A stretch of DNA of 64,000 nt, from positions 6,386,610-6,450,609 of the forward strand of contig SSNP01000010.1 in the NCBI GenBank assembly GCA_006937955.1, given 5' to 3'. The first letter of the stretch is position 1, and each line of letters starts with the position of its first letter. The DNA comes from Pachypanchax playfairii. Its lineage: Eukaryota > Chordata > Actinopteri > Cyprinodontiformes > Aplocheilidae. Shown in pieces: positions 24,066 to 35,900 of the stretch. The notes under the pieces were generated by a model. The model saw nothing but the letters and a program-made list of their open reading frames with translations. It was not told where the DNA came from and did no database searches. The translations under genes were made by a program, and so were the position numbers.

Positions 24066-25569
24066 ATGACTTTCTCTATATTTGATGCAAACATGCCAGT
24101 CATGACTCTTAAATCTGATTTTAAGCAGCTTGTTCAGACCAGAAGCTGAATGTGAGAACAGAATGTTCAAAGTTCAGTCAGAGTAAAACTAGTTCCAAAC
24201 ATGACGCAACACAAAAACAGTTTCAAGTATCAGATCCTTCTCTCTACGTGAGTCACTCACGGTGAGTGAAGAAGCTAAATGAGAAGATGAAATGGATACT
24301 GTTAAATATAATCATTTTAATCCGGTAACAAAAGGCTTGAACAGCTGAAAATAGGAATTTGGTCACTTTTGTGTATAAATTCATTGTTTCTGTCTGTCTT
24401 TCTTTATACTGTTTTAAATGCTCCAGTCACTCAGCATCAGGTCACAAGACAAATCCTCTCTCTGTATTTTCAAGTCCTCCTCAAATAAAGAACTTGGTAG
24501 AAAGTGTGAAGAACACGTGGATCTCTGAACAACTGATTTAGTAAAAAGCATCACGTGGTCACTTATAAACTGATTATTTTGGAAGAAAGAAATAAATTGT
24601 CCATTCCTGAAATAAACGCACTAAAGTTGTACTGATAAACTGGTTTTATAAAGGGACCATTTATTTGAAAATTGACTTGTTTCATATCTGTTTTAAATCA
24701 CAGTCTGTGTAAAGTGAAACTTCGGTCTAAGAACTGCTTATTTTTACTTTTAGGTTACCTGGAAGTTCCCATTCTGATTTCTCGTGGGAAACTATGAGCT
24801 GTTAAAACTGACACGTCACTGTTAAAGGGGGAGACGTTTCACACGTTCACACGCGCTTTCATCGGGATGATTCCGTGAACATGATTTGCAGACCAAAAGA
24901 ACTGATCTGCATGAGCCTTTGAAATTCTGCAGTAAATCCACATCACCAAGCAGAGCTGAACTTGTATCTAACGTGTTGGTTCTCCAAGCTGCAGGTCCTT
25001 CTCGTTCCTCAGCGTTATGTTTGGGACTCTGACAACTGGTTGCGATTTGTTAAATAAATTATGAAACTTCTTTTGATGATTTAAAGCTCTAAACTGAGCC
25101 GCAAACTGCTGACTGAAGATTTAACTTTCACTTAAAAAAATAGGCCTATAATATTCCACGTGGAGCGGCTACTTCCGTGTTTTCTAAACGCTGTAATGAG
25201 ACTGAATGACAAACAGAAATCCTCTCTGATGACATGGGCGCGTGGAGACGTGCGAGCAGCACGCGCATGGAAGGTGTTACTGACTCGTGTGACTCTTATT
25301 TCTCTGTTTATGTGACAGACATCCGCCAAAACAGCATGAAGCTGTAAAACAGCGATTCTTCACAGCAGGAGAAAAGTTCGCTGTGAATTCAGGAAAACTG
25401 TTCGGAGGCGATTCTGAATCCCCCAGACAAAAAAAACCCAAACCTCCAGAGCAACATGTATATAAAACATCAAGTCCAGTCCATTTAAATCCACTTGGCG
25501 TGTTAATCTGTGGTGCGGCGCGTGCGCGTAAAACAGTTTGCTTGTACTAATTCACCGAAGAAATTTGCG

Positions 25570-25711
<142 letters not shown>

Positions 25712-26420
25712 CTCTTTTGTTTTTTAACTCTTATCCTGTAAATCAAATTATTTTCACAATGAACAAATGGGCATCGTGCATGTGCGTGGGAACGTGGGGG
25801 TCACCTCTCCCCCAGGCAGACTCAGTCAACGATGATGTATCAGTTTTAACAGGTACTAAAGAAGTTCGAGTTTCATGATCCACAATCACGACGAGAAAGC
25901 GCGTGAGGACGCGCTCCCACTGTCACACTTTGCTCTTCAGCATTTGTCTGCGTGTTGTTGAGCGTCAAATCCCCACAAAAACACTTAGCAGTTTGTTGCT
26001 GGGGTTTGAACATCTGACCATTTGTTTCAGACAGGTCCAAACCTTTTGTCTTCAGGGCGTGTGCTGCAGGGATGCGTGTGTGTGACGTCACGAAGTGGAG
26101 CTGCAGTTTTGCAGATGTCAGATCAAACTTCAGACCTTAAAGTTCTAATAATGTTGAGTCCCCTGCTTGGGCCATGCGTCTGTTATAACTCCGTTTGCAA
26201 ATCCGCAAACTCTTTGATCTCCGCTGCAGACGCACCCCAGCAACTCAACTGGCACGCGACTACAACATTCAAGGCACGTGCCGGCTGAACACGCCGCTCG
26301 GAACGTCTGACTCATAATTGAACAAATAATTTAATTAGACCTAAACACGTGACATTGGTGTGTAACATAATAAATTAGGCTGAAACAAGAACACTGACAA
26401 TTCAGGTTTTATTGCAGAAA

Positions 26421-26444
26421 CATATATATATATATATATATTCG

Positions 26445-26489
<45 letters not shown>

Positions 26490-26500
26490 GNNNNNNNNNN
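26421..26500. repeat. TA and GT microsatellites, poly-G and a 10-base N gap
   Basis: A TA run and a GT run lead into a run of about 18 G and then ten N at 26491-26500. The N block is an unresolved assembly gap, probably caused by the G run. Confidence 0.95.
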
Positions 26501-26822
26501 GGGTTTGTATTTCTAACCTCCTGAGGACCAGTTTCCTGACTTTTACTATCTTTCTGGGGTCCGAGGGTTCTTGTGGGGACCGAAGCCTGGTCCCCATGAG
26601 GGGGACTCCCCTTTTTAGGGTTAGGGGTTAGGTTTATAGGTATGGTGTGAATAGAGTTTTAGTTAGTCTTAGGGTTAGTTATAGATCAGTAATGGTTAAG
26701 GTTAGGAAAAGGGTTTGGGTTAGGTATAAATCTAGTTACTAAAATCAATGGAAGTCAATGGACGGTCCCCATAAGGATAACAAAACACACTTGTGTGTGT
26801 GTGTGTGTGTGTTGGGTGGGGG
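26501..26822 (+). mobile_element. Dispersed repeat, copy 1, ending in a GT run
   Basis: About 285 bp, almost identical to the reverse complement of 62493-62784. It carries paired GGGGACC and GGTCCCC motifs and interstitial TTAGGG-like units (GGGTTAGGGGTTAGG), and ends in a GT microsatellite. There is no coding capacity. The family is not identified, but a non-autonomous dispersed element is the best reading. Confidence 0.75.
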
Positions 26823-27949
26823 GGGTCGAGGGGTGGTAGAGCTCCACTTCGGGAAGAATTGAGCTGAAACTTTCCCACGTACTCCGGATGCGCAATCTAA
26901 CTTCTCACCAATGTGCGTAAAGTGTGTGTGAAACTCGGTAATTGACCCCAACACATTCTTTTAACGATACAACTTCTGCAACAGATAATGAAGTAGACGT
27001 GGGGGCTTCAGTGTCTTTTTCCCACGAGAAAAATAGATAGGATGTCTGTCCTCTGAGAAGTTCCTCTATCTGTTCTCCGAGGGACTTCTTAGAAGACAGC
27101 TGGATGCTCAACAATAAAAGGGTTCGTTAAACCGCGTCACGTGACCACAGTGAGGCAGAACTTCAAATGGCTTCCTGTAATTTATATTTTATGAATGTAT
27201 TTTGGATAAAATATTCCACTTTTCATGACGTGTGACGAAGTTTCTGTCATTTGCGCTTTTTTATTCAGGTTTCTGGTTTGTCTAAATGTTTGTAAATTCG
27301 ATTTTTATGGAATTAGTTTCATGTTTGTGTGAAGTGAATGCTAAAGATCCATAAACTTGCTGAGGAGCATGTTTGTTTCCCGCAGATCGACACGCGTGGA
27401 CAACAAATGAATCCTGCAGGTCTGAGCATGCGCCTGGGGGGTGGGGTATTTAAACAGTTCAGTTATCTACTGTTAGACTGAAAACAACGGAGCAAAATAA
27501 CTTGATTGTAAATATATATATATATATATTTCCTGATAATAAAATATAAAAAACAATAATCTGTCATATGTTTTTATGCTCATGTTACTATAATTTAATA
27601 AATTCAACTGATTTCATTGTTTGTAAGTTCATTTGAAACAGTAAAACTGTGTTTCAGTGAGACTTGTGTAAATAAAGGTGAAAATGGTATAAATTAAATT
27701 AATAAAGTAGTTTGTTGGTGCCTTTTTATTCATACCTAGGTTATATTTATTTACTTTTGATTTAAACTACAAGGTGTCATGGAGACTTTCTTCATGGTCT
27801 TTGAAGTGGAAGCTGCTCCTCTGGTTTTATTTAGGACTTCACACCTGGATGTTGTACCTCAGCAGGTTTCCTGCTTCACACCTCTGCAGACAAAAGGCCT
27901 TCAGGTTGGATAGTTTGTAGGGAAAAGATCACATCACATATGCTTTTTC

Positions 27950-28583
27950 ATTTTAACATGTTTTATTGCTTACTTTATATAAAAAGGAATAATGCTCACC
28001 ATAGGGAGACAACCAGAATAAATTAGTGTGCAAAACAGACAAAATACGTAAATATCTTTGGGAAGGATGAATATTAAACTGTACTCAGAGCCACAGATGT
28101 CACTCATGCCAGCAGACATCATGGCACATAGATGAAAATGAGGGGCTCTCCCAAACTCAAACCCCAGGTTCCTCACCTGGAAATGTGACGAATGGACATG
28201 AATCATTAACCACATTGGAATTCCACTCTGAGATTATTTGATCAGAATCAGCAGAAGGTTTGAGCAGCACATACTCACCTGTTCAGGGGTCTTCAGCACA
28301 GCTGGGAGGATCTGGGTCATGTGTCCGTCTGAGAGAGTCCCTGTATGCCTGCAAGCAGATTATCTGGTCGCCACACTGACTGAGCATTAAGCAAGAGTGA
28401 GTCAACCCTATCACACCTACGACAGCACGTGTACAACTCATTATTTACAATATTTACAGGCTTTAAAGTTAGAAGCTTAGACACGACTATAATGCAAATA
28501 CTTATTTTGGACAACATAAAATGATGCTAGCTTATATACTGATGACGTTAGTTAATAATAGTTCTGAGATTATTGCCTGATAT
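27950..28583 (-). other. Probable 3' region of the bHLH gene, with a possible spliced intron
   Basis: A minus-strand AATAAA lies near 27963. Between it and the bHLH stop codon are splice-like signals: an acceptor before 28348, a strong donor GTGAGT after 28279, and an acceptor before 28176. The 102-bp interval 28278-28177 would then be an intron and the joined segments stay open. This may be 3' UTR, an alternative 3' end, or part of an unrecognised gene. Confidence 0.3.
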
Positions 28584-29785
28584 TCAGGGCCATGGTCTCC
28601 ACAAAGGCTGGCTCAGGGGGGAACTCTGGGACGAGCTCTCCTTGGTAGCAGCTCTCTCTGCTCTCATCTCAATGCTGCTTTGTATCTGAGGCTGCTGAGG
28701 GACTGCAGGAAAACTTTGCTGGACTGGAACTTGATGAGGATAAGCAAAGCTGCTCATCCCAAAGACTTGCTGACTGGACTTGGATCTCTGTCTCAACATC
28801 TGGAGGATGGACTTGGTGTGTGTCAGGGAGTTGCTGGAGGTTTTACTCGGAGCATCTGCAGAATCATTGTGAGAGCGATGAAACCGACCAGCGAAGGTTG
28901 CGTCCAGCACTGGTCCAATCCAGAGGCCTTTTCCTTTGGGCCCCAGGAACTGAGAAGCTCTCTGCAGGCAGGTGGAGAAACCATCTTGGAAGAAAGATTT
29001 CTGACCTCCAGCCTGGTGTTTGTTGACATTTTGCTGTAGGAAGAGGACTGTGTGCTCCAGGATCTCAGCTTTCTCCACCCTGTGCTGAGCCCCAACCTGC
29101 AGGATGGCAGGGAGAGAGTTAAGCACATGCAGCAAACAACAGAATCAGAGAACTGATTAATACTCAAGTATTCCAAAGTGTCCTCATATGAGACGGTTGA
29201 TGCTGCAAAACTAATAACATAAAAATCCATCTTCATTTTGGAAAATTCCATTCCATAAAATGTGTCATTTTTCAGACAACCTCCACCAAGCAGACAAACA
29301 AATTCATAATGAGAACAAACTGATGTCCAACTAAAGCCTCATGTGTAACAACAAGCTACAGCAGAATATTTTCCATATCTGAGCCAAACAGTGTTATTTC
29401 TGTACCTGATCAGGCTCCTTCAGCAGCATGGTCTTCAGACGCTCCAGACTGCGGTTCATCCTCTCTCTTCGACGTTTCTCCATCTGAGATTTCACCAACT
29501 AAAAAAAATTAAAACACAACAGAACTGACCCAAATTTTGGGAGCTAACTGATTCAATCCAAACCTTCTTCTAACACGTTGAGAGTTTTCTGATTGTAACT
29601 TAGCAAAAACATAGACAACGTGGACATAATTGGCTAGTTTAACTTTAAATATGATTAAATAAAGAGCACAAACGGTTTATGATTCATAAACATTCATATT
29701 CAGTCTGTGATTTTATTATTATTATTATTATTATTATTACCTTTCTCTTGTTTGTCACATCATCGGTTTCTTGAAGTTTCTTCAT
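28584..29785 (-). CDS. Hairy/E(spl)-related bHLH-Orange transcriptional repressor
   Basis: Three coding exons (29785-29741, 29498-29406, 29096-28584), predicted 216 aa. The basic-HLH domain runs from MEKRRRERMNRSLERLK through VEKAEILEHTVLFLQ. An Orange-like segment follows (FFQDGFSTCLQRASQFLG), and the protein ends exactly in WRPWP, the Groucho/TLE-recruiting tetrapeptide plus Pro. HES/Her proteins repress transcription and are often direct Notch targets. The basic region reads LVKSQMEKRRR, so the Pro normally seen before the EKRRR block in HES proteins is Ser here. The HLH resembles the HES7/Her7 type most, but I cannot name the paralogue. The start ATG at 29785 is in a short first exon, as usual for this family. 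Confidence 0.88.
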
Positions 29786-31100
29786 TATCCTGAACAGCCT
29801 CCTTCTCAGTCCACCCCTGATCAGGAAATCAAGTCCTCACCTCTTGTACCTCCTTTTACCACCTCCCTGTCCCTGCCTCCCCCTTCAGACACCTCCCACT
29901 TCAGCAGAAGACCCCCACCCTCCACATGCAGCCTTCTCCCACCAAGCTTCCCACCCCATCCACATTTAACCCATAAGATTTGTTTCAAAGACTAATGGAA
30001 TTGACCAGACTTGCAATTTCTTAATTCATAATTTCCCAAAATGTCAGAATGGAGACAGACCCACACTCAAACTAAATGATAACATCTCAGGTGGAAAAAG
30101 CTTGTTTGAAGTGTCACCTTTTTAAAACTGTAACACGTGAATCATCTTCTTCAGTTATCCTACATGTTAAACCTTCTTCATAAGATGGAATGAAATAAAT
30201 CAAACCTTTTCATCTATTCGGGGGTTTTACCTGAGATGCTCAGAATTTACATCAAATTAAGTGATCAAAGAAGCTGTTATATCGATTTACACATAAACTG
30301 GTGCAAAAAATTCTACTTTTATCAGCGATGTTGCTGCTTGTGCTCAAATTCATCACAGTTTGAGGACTTCCTGCAGGATGAGAATCCCAGAACCACGTGA
30401 TGTGTCTGTTTTCACTCTGTCCTGTTTGTTTTTTTATTGATTCGTCTAAAACTGCAACATCGTTCATTAAAACTGGATAAATCCTGGTAGGAATCATATC
30501 TGTTGTTTGTCAGACTCGGACCTTTGGTAATCACAAAACCTTTCGATGTCTCCTTTTCAGCTCAGCATCTTCTCGTGCATTGGATGTTATTTCTAGTCCC
30601 TGCAGACACGCGCTCCTTTGCAGCGAGTGCCGACGCGTCGTTATTCACGCCTCTGAATTTCCGCAGGGTTTGAACTCAGTTAACGTTTTGCGTTCACACC
30701 TGGGTGACACTTTAGGGCACGCGTGCCATTTGGGCCCCTGTCTCGTGCTTGGGGCTCCGGTCCGATTTGGAAACCCTTTGATGCTGCAGACCCCCACGAG
30801 GCGTGGATTTACGCACAGCTTTTAAATTCAACATTTGCAGCCCCATTTCCTAACTGAGAGGGGAACCAGCGATCCTTACAGATGCACATTATTCAACATT
30901 TTTAACTCCACATGGCTGCACGTGGAGCACATTATAATGATTACAATGCTGCATTTCACTCCACTCATTAAGTGTAAAACCACAAGAAAATTTCATCTGA
31001 AAAAAAAAAAAAACCCTCTATAGTTTGTTAGACAGAAAATCAAAGTAGAGTAGCTTACCCATAATGCACAGCAGCATGAAAAACAAACATCTGAACAAAC
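29786..31100. other. Upstream region of the bHLH gene
   Basis: No gene recognised. A CpG-rich patch at about 30560-30830, 0.8-1 kb upstream of the bHLH start codon, stands out from AT-rich flanks and may be a promoter or enhancer. It holds an open frame (30580-30825) without a recognisable protein. Confidence 0.4.
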
Positions 31101-31119
31101 AATTTATCAGCTGTCAGCA

Positions 31120-31430
31120 CTGTGGTGGAGGGCTGATGGTTTGGGCTTGTAGTCACCTTGCAGTCACTGAGTTGACCTCTGACTTCTGTATATGCTGGAG
31201 TCCATCTGTCCAACAAACTGGGTCATGAACCAGAACCATGATCCAAACACAGCAGCTAATCTACACCAGAATGACTGAAGAAGACAAGAATCAAGGTGCT
31301 ACAACAGTCCAGTTAAATTCCAGACCTGAACCTGACTGAGATGCTGGTGGACCTTCAGAGACCTGAACCTGAGTCAGATGCTGTGTCAAGTCCTTCAGTG
31401 AGCTGAGCAGGAACTAACATCTGCTTACCT
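31120..31430 (+). mobile_element. Decayed Tc1/mariner transposase fragment
   Basis: The DNA resembles the DDE end of Tc1-like transposases: positions near 31230-31350 still read like the DNDPKHTS ... WLKK ... SPDLNPIEMLW region, with stops and frameshifts (for example a TGA after the CAGAATGAC block). No terminal repeats were found. It is inert. Confidence 0.6.
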
Positions 31431-31709
31431 CAATGACCTGAATGCTGGTGAAGGTTCTTGGTCATCCAGGTCATAGTGATCCTCTTCTTCCTTTTGAACT
31501 GATGAAGCTCTGGATGAGAAATAAAATATATTCAAGACTCAAACAAAAAGTCTGGTTGCCTTTATTAAACCTTCTAGAACTCAATGAACCAAAGCAACAT
31601 GTGACAGATTAGATACAGAAGATGATTACTAATTTTCTGTGTTTTTGTTCATCTGATATCAGATGTTTTTCCTTTTAGGACTTAATAAGAACTTTGAAAG
31701 GCTGAAACC

Positions 31710-31960
31710 TGTTTCTGGTCCAACACAGCTGGATTGTTGTAACTCTCTGTACGTTAACGTTAGTCAGGTTAATATCTCACAGCTGTAGTTAGTCCAGAAT
31801 ACAGCAGCCAATATTTTAACACTTCCAAGCATGAACATCCCTCATCTGTACCCACGTCTCTTCATTAACTTCCTGTTGGTTTCAGAACTGATTTCAGTGC
31901 TTTAATATTGACCTAAAGGTTTTTAATATCTATCTGAGCTCTTGCAGCTGCACAGCTTCT
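31710..31960 (+). mobile_element. LINE reverse-transcriptase remnant
   Basis: Reading forward with interruptions gives LDYCNSLYVN, then SQLQLVQN-like and NTAANIL, then a SLHxLPV-like block. These are the C-terminal RT motifs of L2/CR1-type non-LTR retrotransposons common in fish. Several stops show it is a fossil. Confidence 0.65.
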
Positions 31961-32254
31961 CTTTAAATGTTAATTTTTTTTATTACCATCTTTGTCTCAT
32001 GTTGACATCTTTTTAAACCCTTCTGTTTGGGACTTTGTGCAACAGCAGCTTTTTAAAATTAAATGTGCTTTTTAAATATATTAGACTAATAAAAAGCAGA
32101 TATTAGTTTTACTGCTCCATGCATGTTAAACCTTAGCTGAAATGTTTTTATATTATTTGAGAGTTAGCAGCCACGAGGCTTCTACACTCTTTCATTCAGG
32201 GATCAGAACTGAGCAAACACGAGGCTCAATCAGCAGCTGTTTGTGAATACAGTC

Positions 32255-32260
32255 TTTATT
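32255..32260 (-). terminator. Poly(A) signal of pbx2
   Basis: Minus-strand AATAAA, 655 bp after the pbx2 stop codon. It suggests a 3' UTR of about 0.7 kb. Confidence 0.5.
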
Positions 32261-32914
32261 GTAAAAGAGGTAGAGAGAATACAGGTGTTTCACTGTACAG
32301 AAAAAAGACAGCACTGTTGACGCACTCATTCAAGCCATTAATATGGACTCAGACACAACTCATTCATTTTACAGGGACAAATAAGCCCAGTACAAAAAAG
32401 AAAAGAGAAAAAAGAAAAACACAAGACAGAAAAACAAACACACAAAATCTTTGGATTTTTCTCTGTTGCCCTCTCAGTCACTAGATGAATTCTCTCTTTT
32501 CTGAGCTGTTAAAATGAAAATACTCGTTGCACTAATAATAAAAGCAATAATAATAATATTATGATATAGTGTGCTAAAAACAAAGATAATGCTGCCCCAG
32601 CCCTCATTTTCCTCCTTCTCAATCACAAACATATTGTAGTAACGAGTGGAAACAAACCCTAAAACCTCAGTAATAAAACCAAACCTGCATGCACACACAC
32701 ATTCACGCTACCATCTGTGCACTCCGCTAATCATACCAACATTAGAATGACCTACGCTGGGCGGTTCCAAATCAACATACATTTCAAATAACCAAACCAA
32801 ACAAACAATATACAAAAACAACTGCAGCCAAGTGGGAAGTGTGATATCATTCTTTCTGTCTTCTCCATCACCAATCTTTCTGTCGCTGTCATTCTACATC
32901 GGTGGGCGGGGCCA

Positions 32915-35900
32915 TCAGTCAGAGTTTTCCGAGTGGTCACTGTGGGGTGAAATGCCGGAGGGGGGTGAGTTTCGGCTTTGCCAGTTTCCGTTAGCCTGAG
33001 AAAATGAAAGCAAAAGATGAGATTAGCATACAGTGAGTCAGAACTGCCCCTCGTTTCACATCATCCATCATCTGATCACATGAGTTTATGACACAAGATG
33101 TTCCGTAATCCAAACCATCCAAATCCTATCTCATTTCTATAATTCATGATGTTTTGACAAATGACATCATCCCTTTAAAGTTCTGTTATGATGTCATAGT
33201 GACATCAGAGCAGAAACGCAGCAGCTGCTGTTCACAAACATCAACATGCACAACTCAGTGCTAGAAAATATTCTGAATTTTGCATAGACGCTGTAATTGT
33301 AAGATTTTTCCTTCCTGGTTGTTTGTGACAGTTTGGTTGCCGTTACTTCACAGAGAACAACACAAACCTCGTCACCACAGAGAATACTCTCTAAAATAAA
33401 ACAATGACATTTGGGTATTCAACAGACTGTAGCAGACCACAGCCTGTCTTACAGAAACCCGTCCTTCCTGTTTCAGATTGGGAGTAAGCCTGCTGTCAGT
33501 CATGGTGCTGACGGGGGAACCTGATCCACATGTGGCGCTCTGGTCAGGTTCACATGGACTTACCTCTGGGCTGAGCTCATTCTCACTCCCTGAACGCAAC
33601 ACGCAGATCATTTTCACAGATCAAGTTTATATGTTTAAAACGACTAAAATTATTTTCAGTTTGTAAGAATAACAAAAACAGATGAATGCAGATAGTAAAT
33701 ATTTAGTCCTTAAGTACTCAGACTACGATGTGCATGTTCATCAGAAGTGACATGAAGTTCCTCATTGATCTTTAACTGATTTGTTAACAGAAGTATTGTG
33801 AAGCACCTGCATCTGGTAGGACTGTTCTCCGTTCACAGATGGAACCCCAAGGAACATGTCAGCTGATCCAGACAGAGAGAAGGACCCTGATCCTACAAAG
33901 ACCACAACAAGAGGGAACAGTCTTCAGTTTTTAACCTTCAAACAGTGATTTTAAGGATTCAACGTTATACTGAACTCAAAAACCGTTTCTGGTGCACTTT
34001 TAAAAATCCTCTTCACACTGAGATGATTTTTGTTTTTAACTCTAATTAAAGTGTCTGGAGCGTGTGCTCTGTGTGTGACATGTTGGGTTACTGCAGCCAT
34101 GTGGTTTCAGGTTAAAGCAGCTGCCTCTTTTAGTTCAGGCACAGATGACGTGCAGCGAAGCAGTTCTCAGCTACATCTGATCAACTTCTTTACATGAACC
34201 TCAGAACATGTTTGATCCAAGTTTCAGTGTGAACGCAGAATCGCTGACACATTTAAAATATAACATCACACTCACTTATCATCAAATCATTAAATATCAC
34301 GATTCAATTTCACCTTTGAATACAAACAAATAATAAAACTGAATTGAATAACGAGGGAATTTATTTTAATTTTTCTAATTACATGTGATTAGTCAGTTAA
34401 ATGAAACTCAAACCAACGATCATTACAGAGAAGTCTGTGCATGTCTGAGCTTTAAAAAAGTTTATGTGGAAACAACAAAAACAGTGTTTTTAAAAATCCC
34501 ACACGCCACACTGCCGGTGTGACAGTTAAAACCTTTCTCTTATTACCAGATTGATATCAATGTTGACACATCTTAATAAGTAGTAACTGCTCGGGGCTGG
34601 AGTTAATCCCAGCTAGTACCTGTGGAGTTGGGAGTGTGCGGGGAGTCGTCTCCCTGTCTGGTCCCCAAGGCCGTCTTCATGGCATAAAGATTGGCCTCCT
34701 CCTGGAACTTGCCAATGTTTTTCTTGTAGCGAATTCTTTTGTTGCCAAACCAGTTGGAGACCTAGTTAAAAAAAAATCAACTCACAATTAGTCCCTAAAA
34801 TAACATTTAACAGAGATGAAAACTTCTCTAATGACTGTCACAGAAACAAGAAATGAGAAACACCGATGCTGTTAAATGAGTAGAAGTAACCTGCTACTTC
34901 ACCCAAAGAAGAGTGCACGACCTTAAAAATACTGAATTTTCCCATTTCACCTGAGAGACAGTAATTCCACACTGTTTGGCAAGTTCTTCTTTGGCTTCCT
35001 CACTGGGATAAGGGTTGGACAGGTGAGAGTAAAAGTACTCATTGAGGACCTCTGTGGCCTGTTTGCTGAAGTTGCGCCTCTTACGTCTGGGAAAAAAAGA
35101 CAAAAAAACAAAACAAAAAACAGGTGATTGCAGGTATTTTAAATTTTCTTTAACTTAGAAAATCAGAGTTTTACACAATGTTTTTTTTCACACTTTAATA
35201 AACCTTTAATAATAATATTCCAGTTGTATTTTTTAGCTGTGACCATCAGTCATATATTGACTTTTTATGATTGTAATTATTTCATATTAGGAGCTGGAAC
35301 AGCTGTTTTGAACATGTGTTAGCAGTATATTTGAAACAGCGCGAACACCACAGCCAACCTGGCGTCCAGGAAGCGGGACCTCAGGATCATAACGGCCTCA
35401 CATGTGCTCTGCTTCAGCTGGGTCTGGATGGAGCTGAACTTGCGGTGGATGATGGCCACCATGCGCTCAATCTCCCGTGGGGTGACAGGTCGAGTGCGTG
35501 ACTGCTCCCTCAGCAGGTTCATTACATGAGTGGTGAATTCAGTGCACGCCTGCAAAAGTGTAACAAAAATAAATGATAAACAAGAAGAATATTATGAAAC
35601 AATGTTAAATGAGTCCTTCAACAAGTATGGAATGGTTTCGTTTGCAGTAAAACAAATTGCTATTTTTCAACAAATATGCTTTTTTTTCCTTTGTTCAAAT
35701 AACAGCTCACAAGACTTCAGTGACTCAGAAAAGTTCCTGACTGAAACAGACAAGAATGCATCTCCTGAAAAGAAAAATTATGTGCTGTGAACTGTCAGTT
35801 GAACATGTCAGTGGGTTTTACTCCTGGAGGGCAGCTTAGGTACAGGCAAGTGTGTACAGGCAATGTCAGTGCTCGACTCCTGTAGCGACACGGTACCTGC

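Noticed and set aside
28680..29039. Plus-strand frame of 119 aa
   Set aside because: Antisense shadow of the HES-type third exon.
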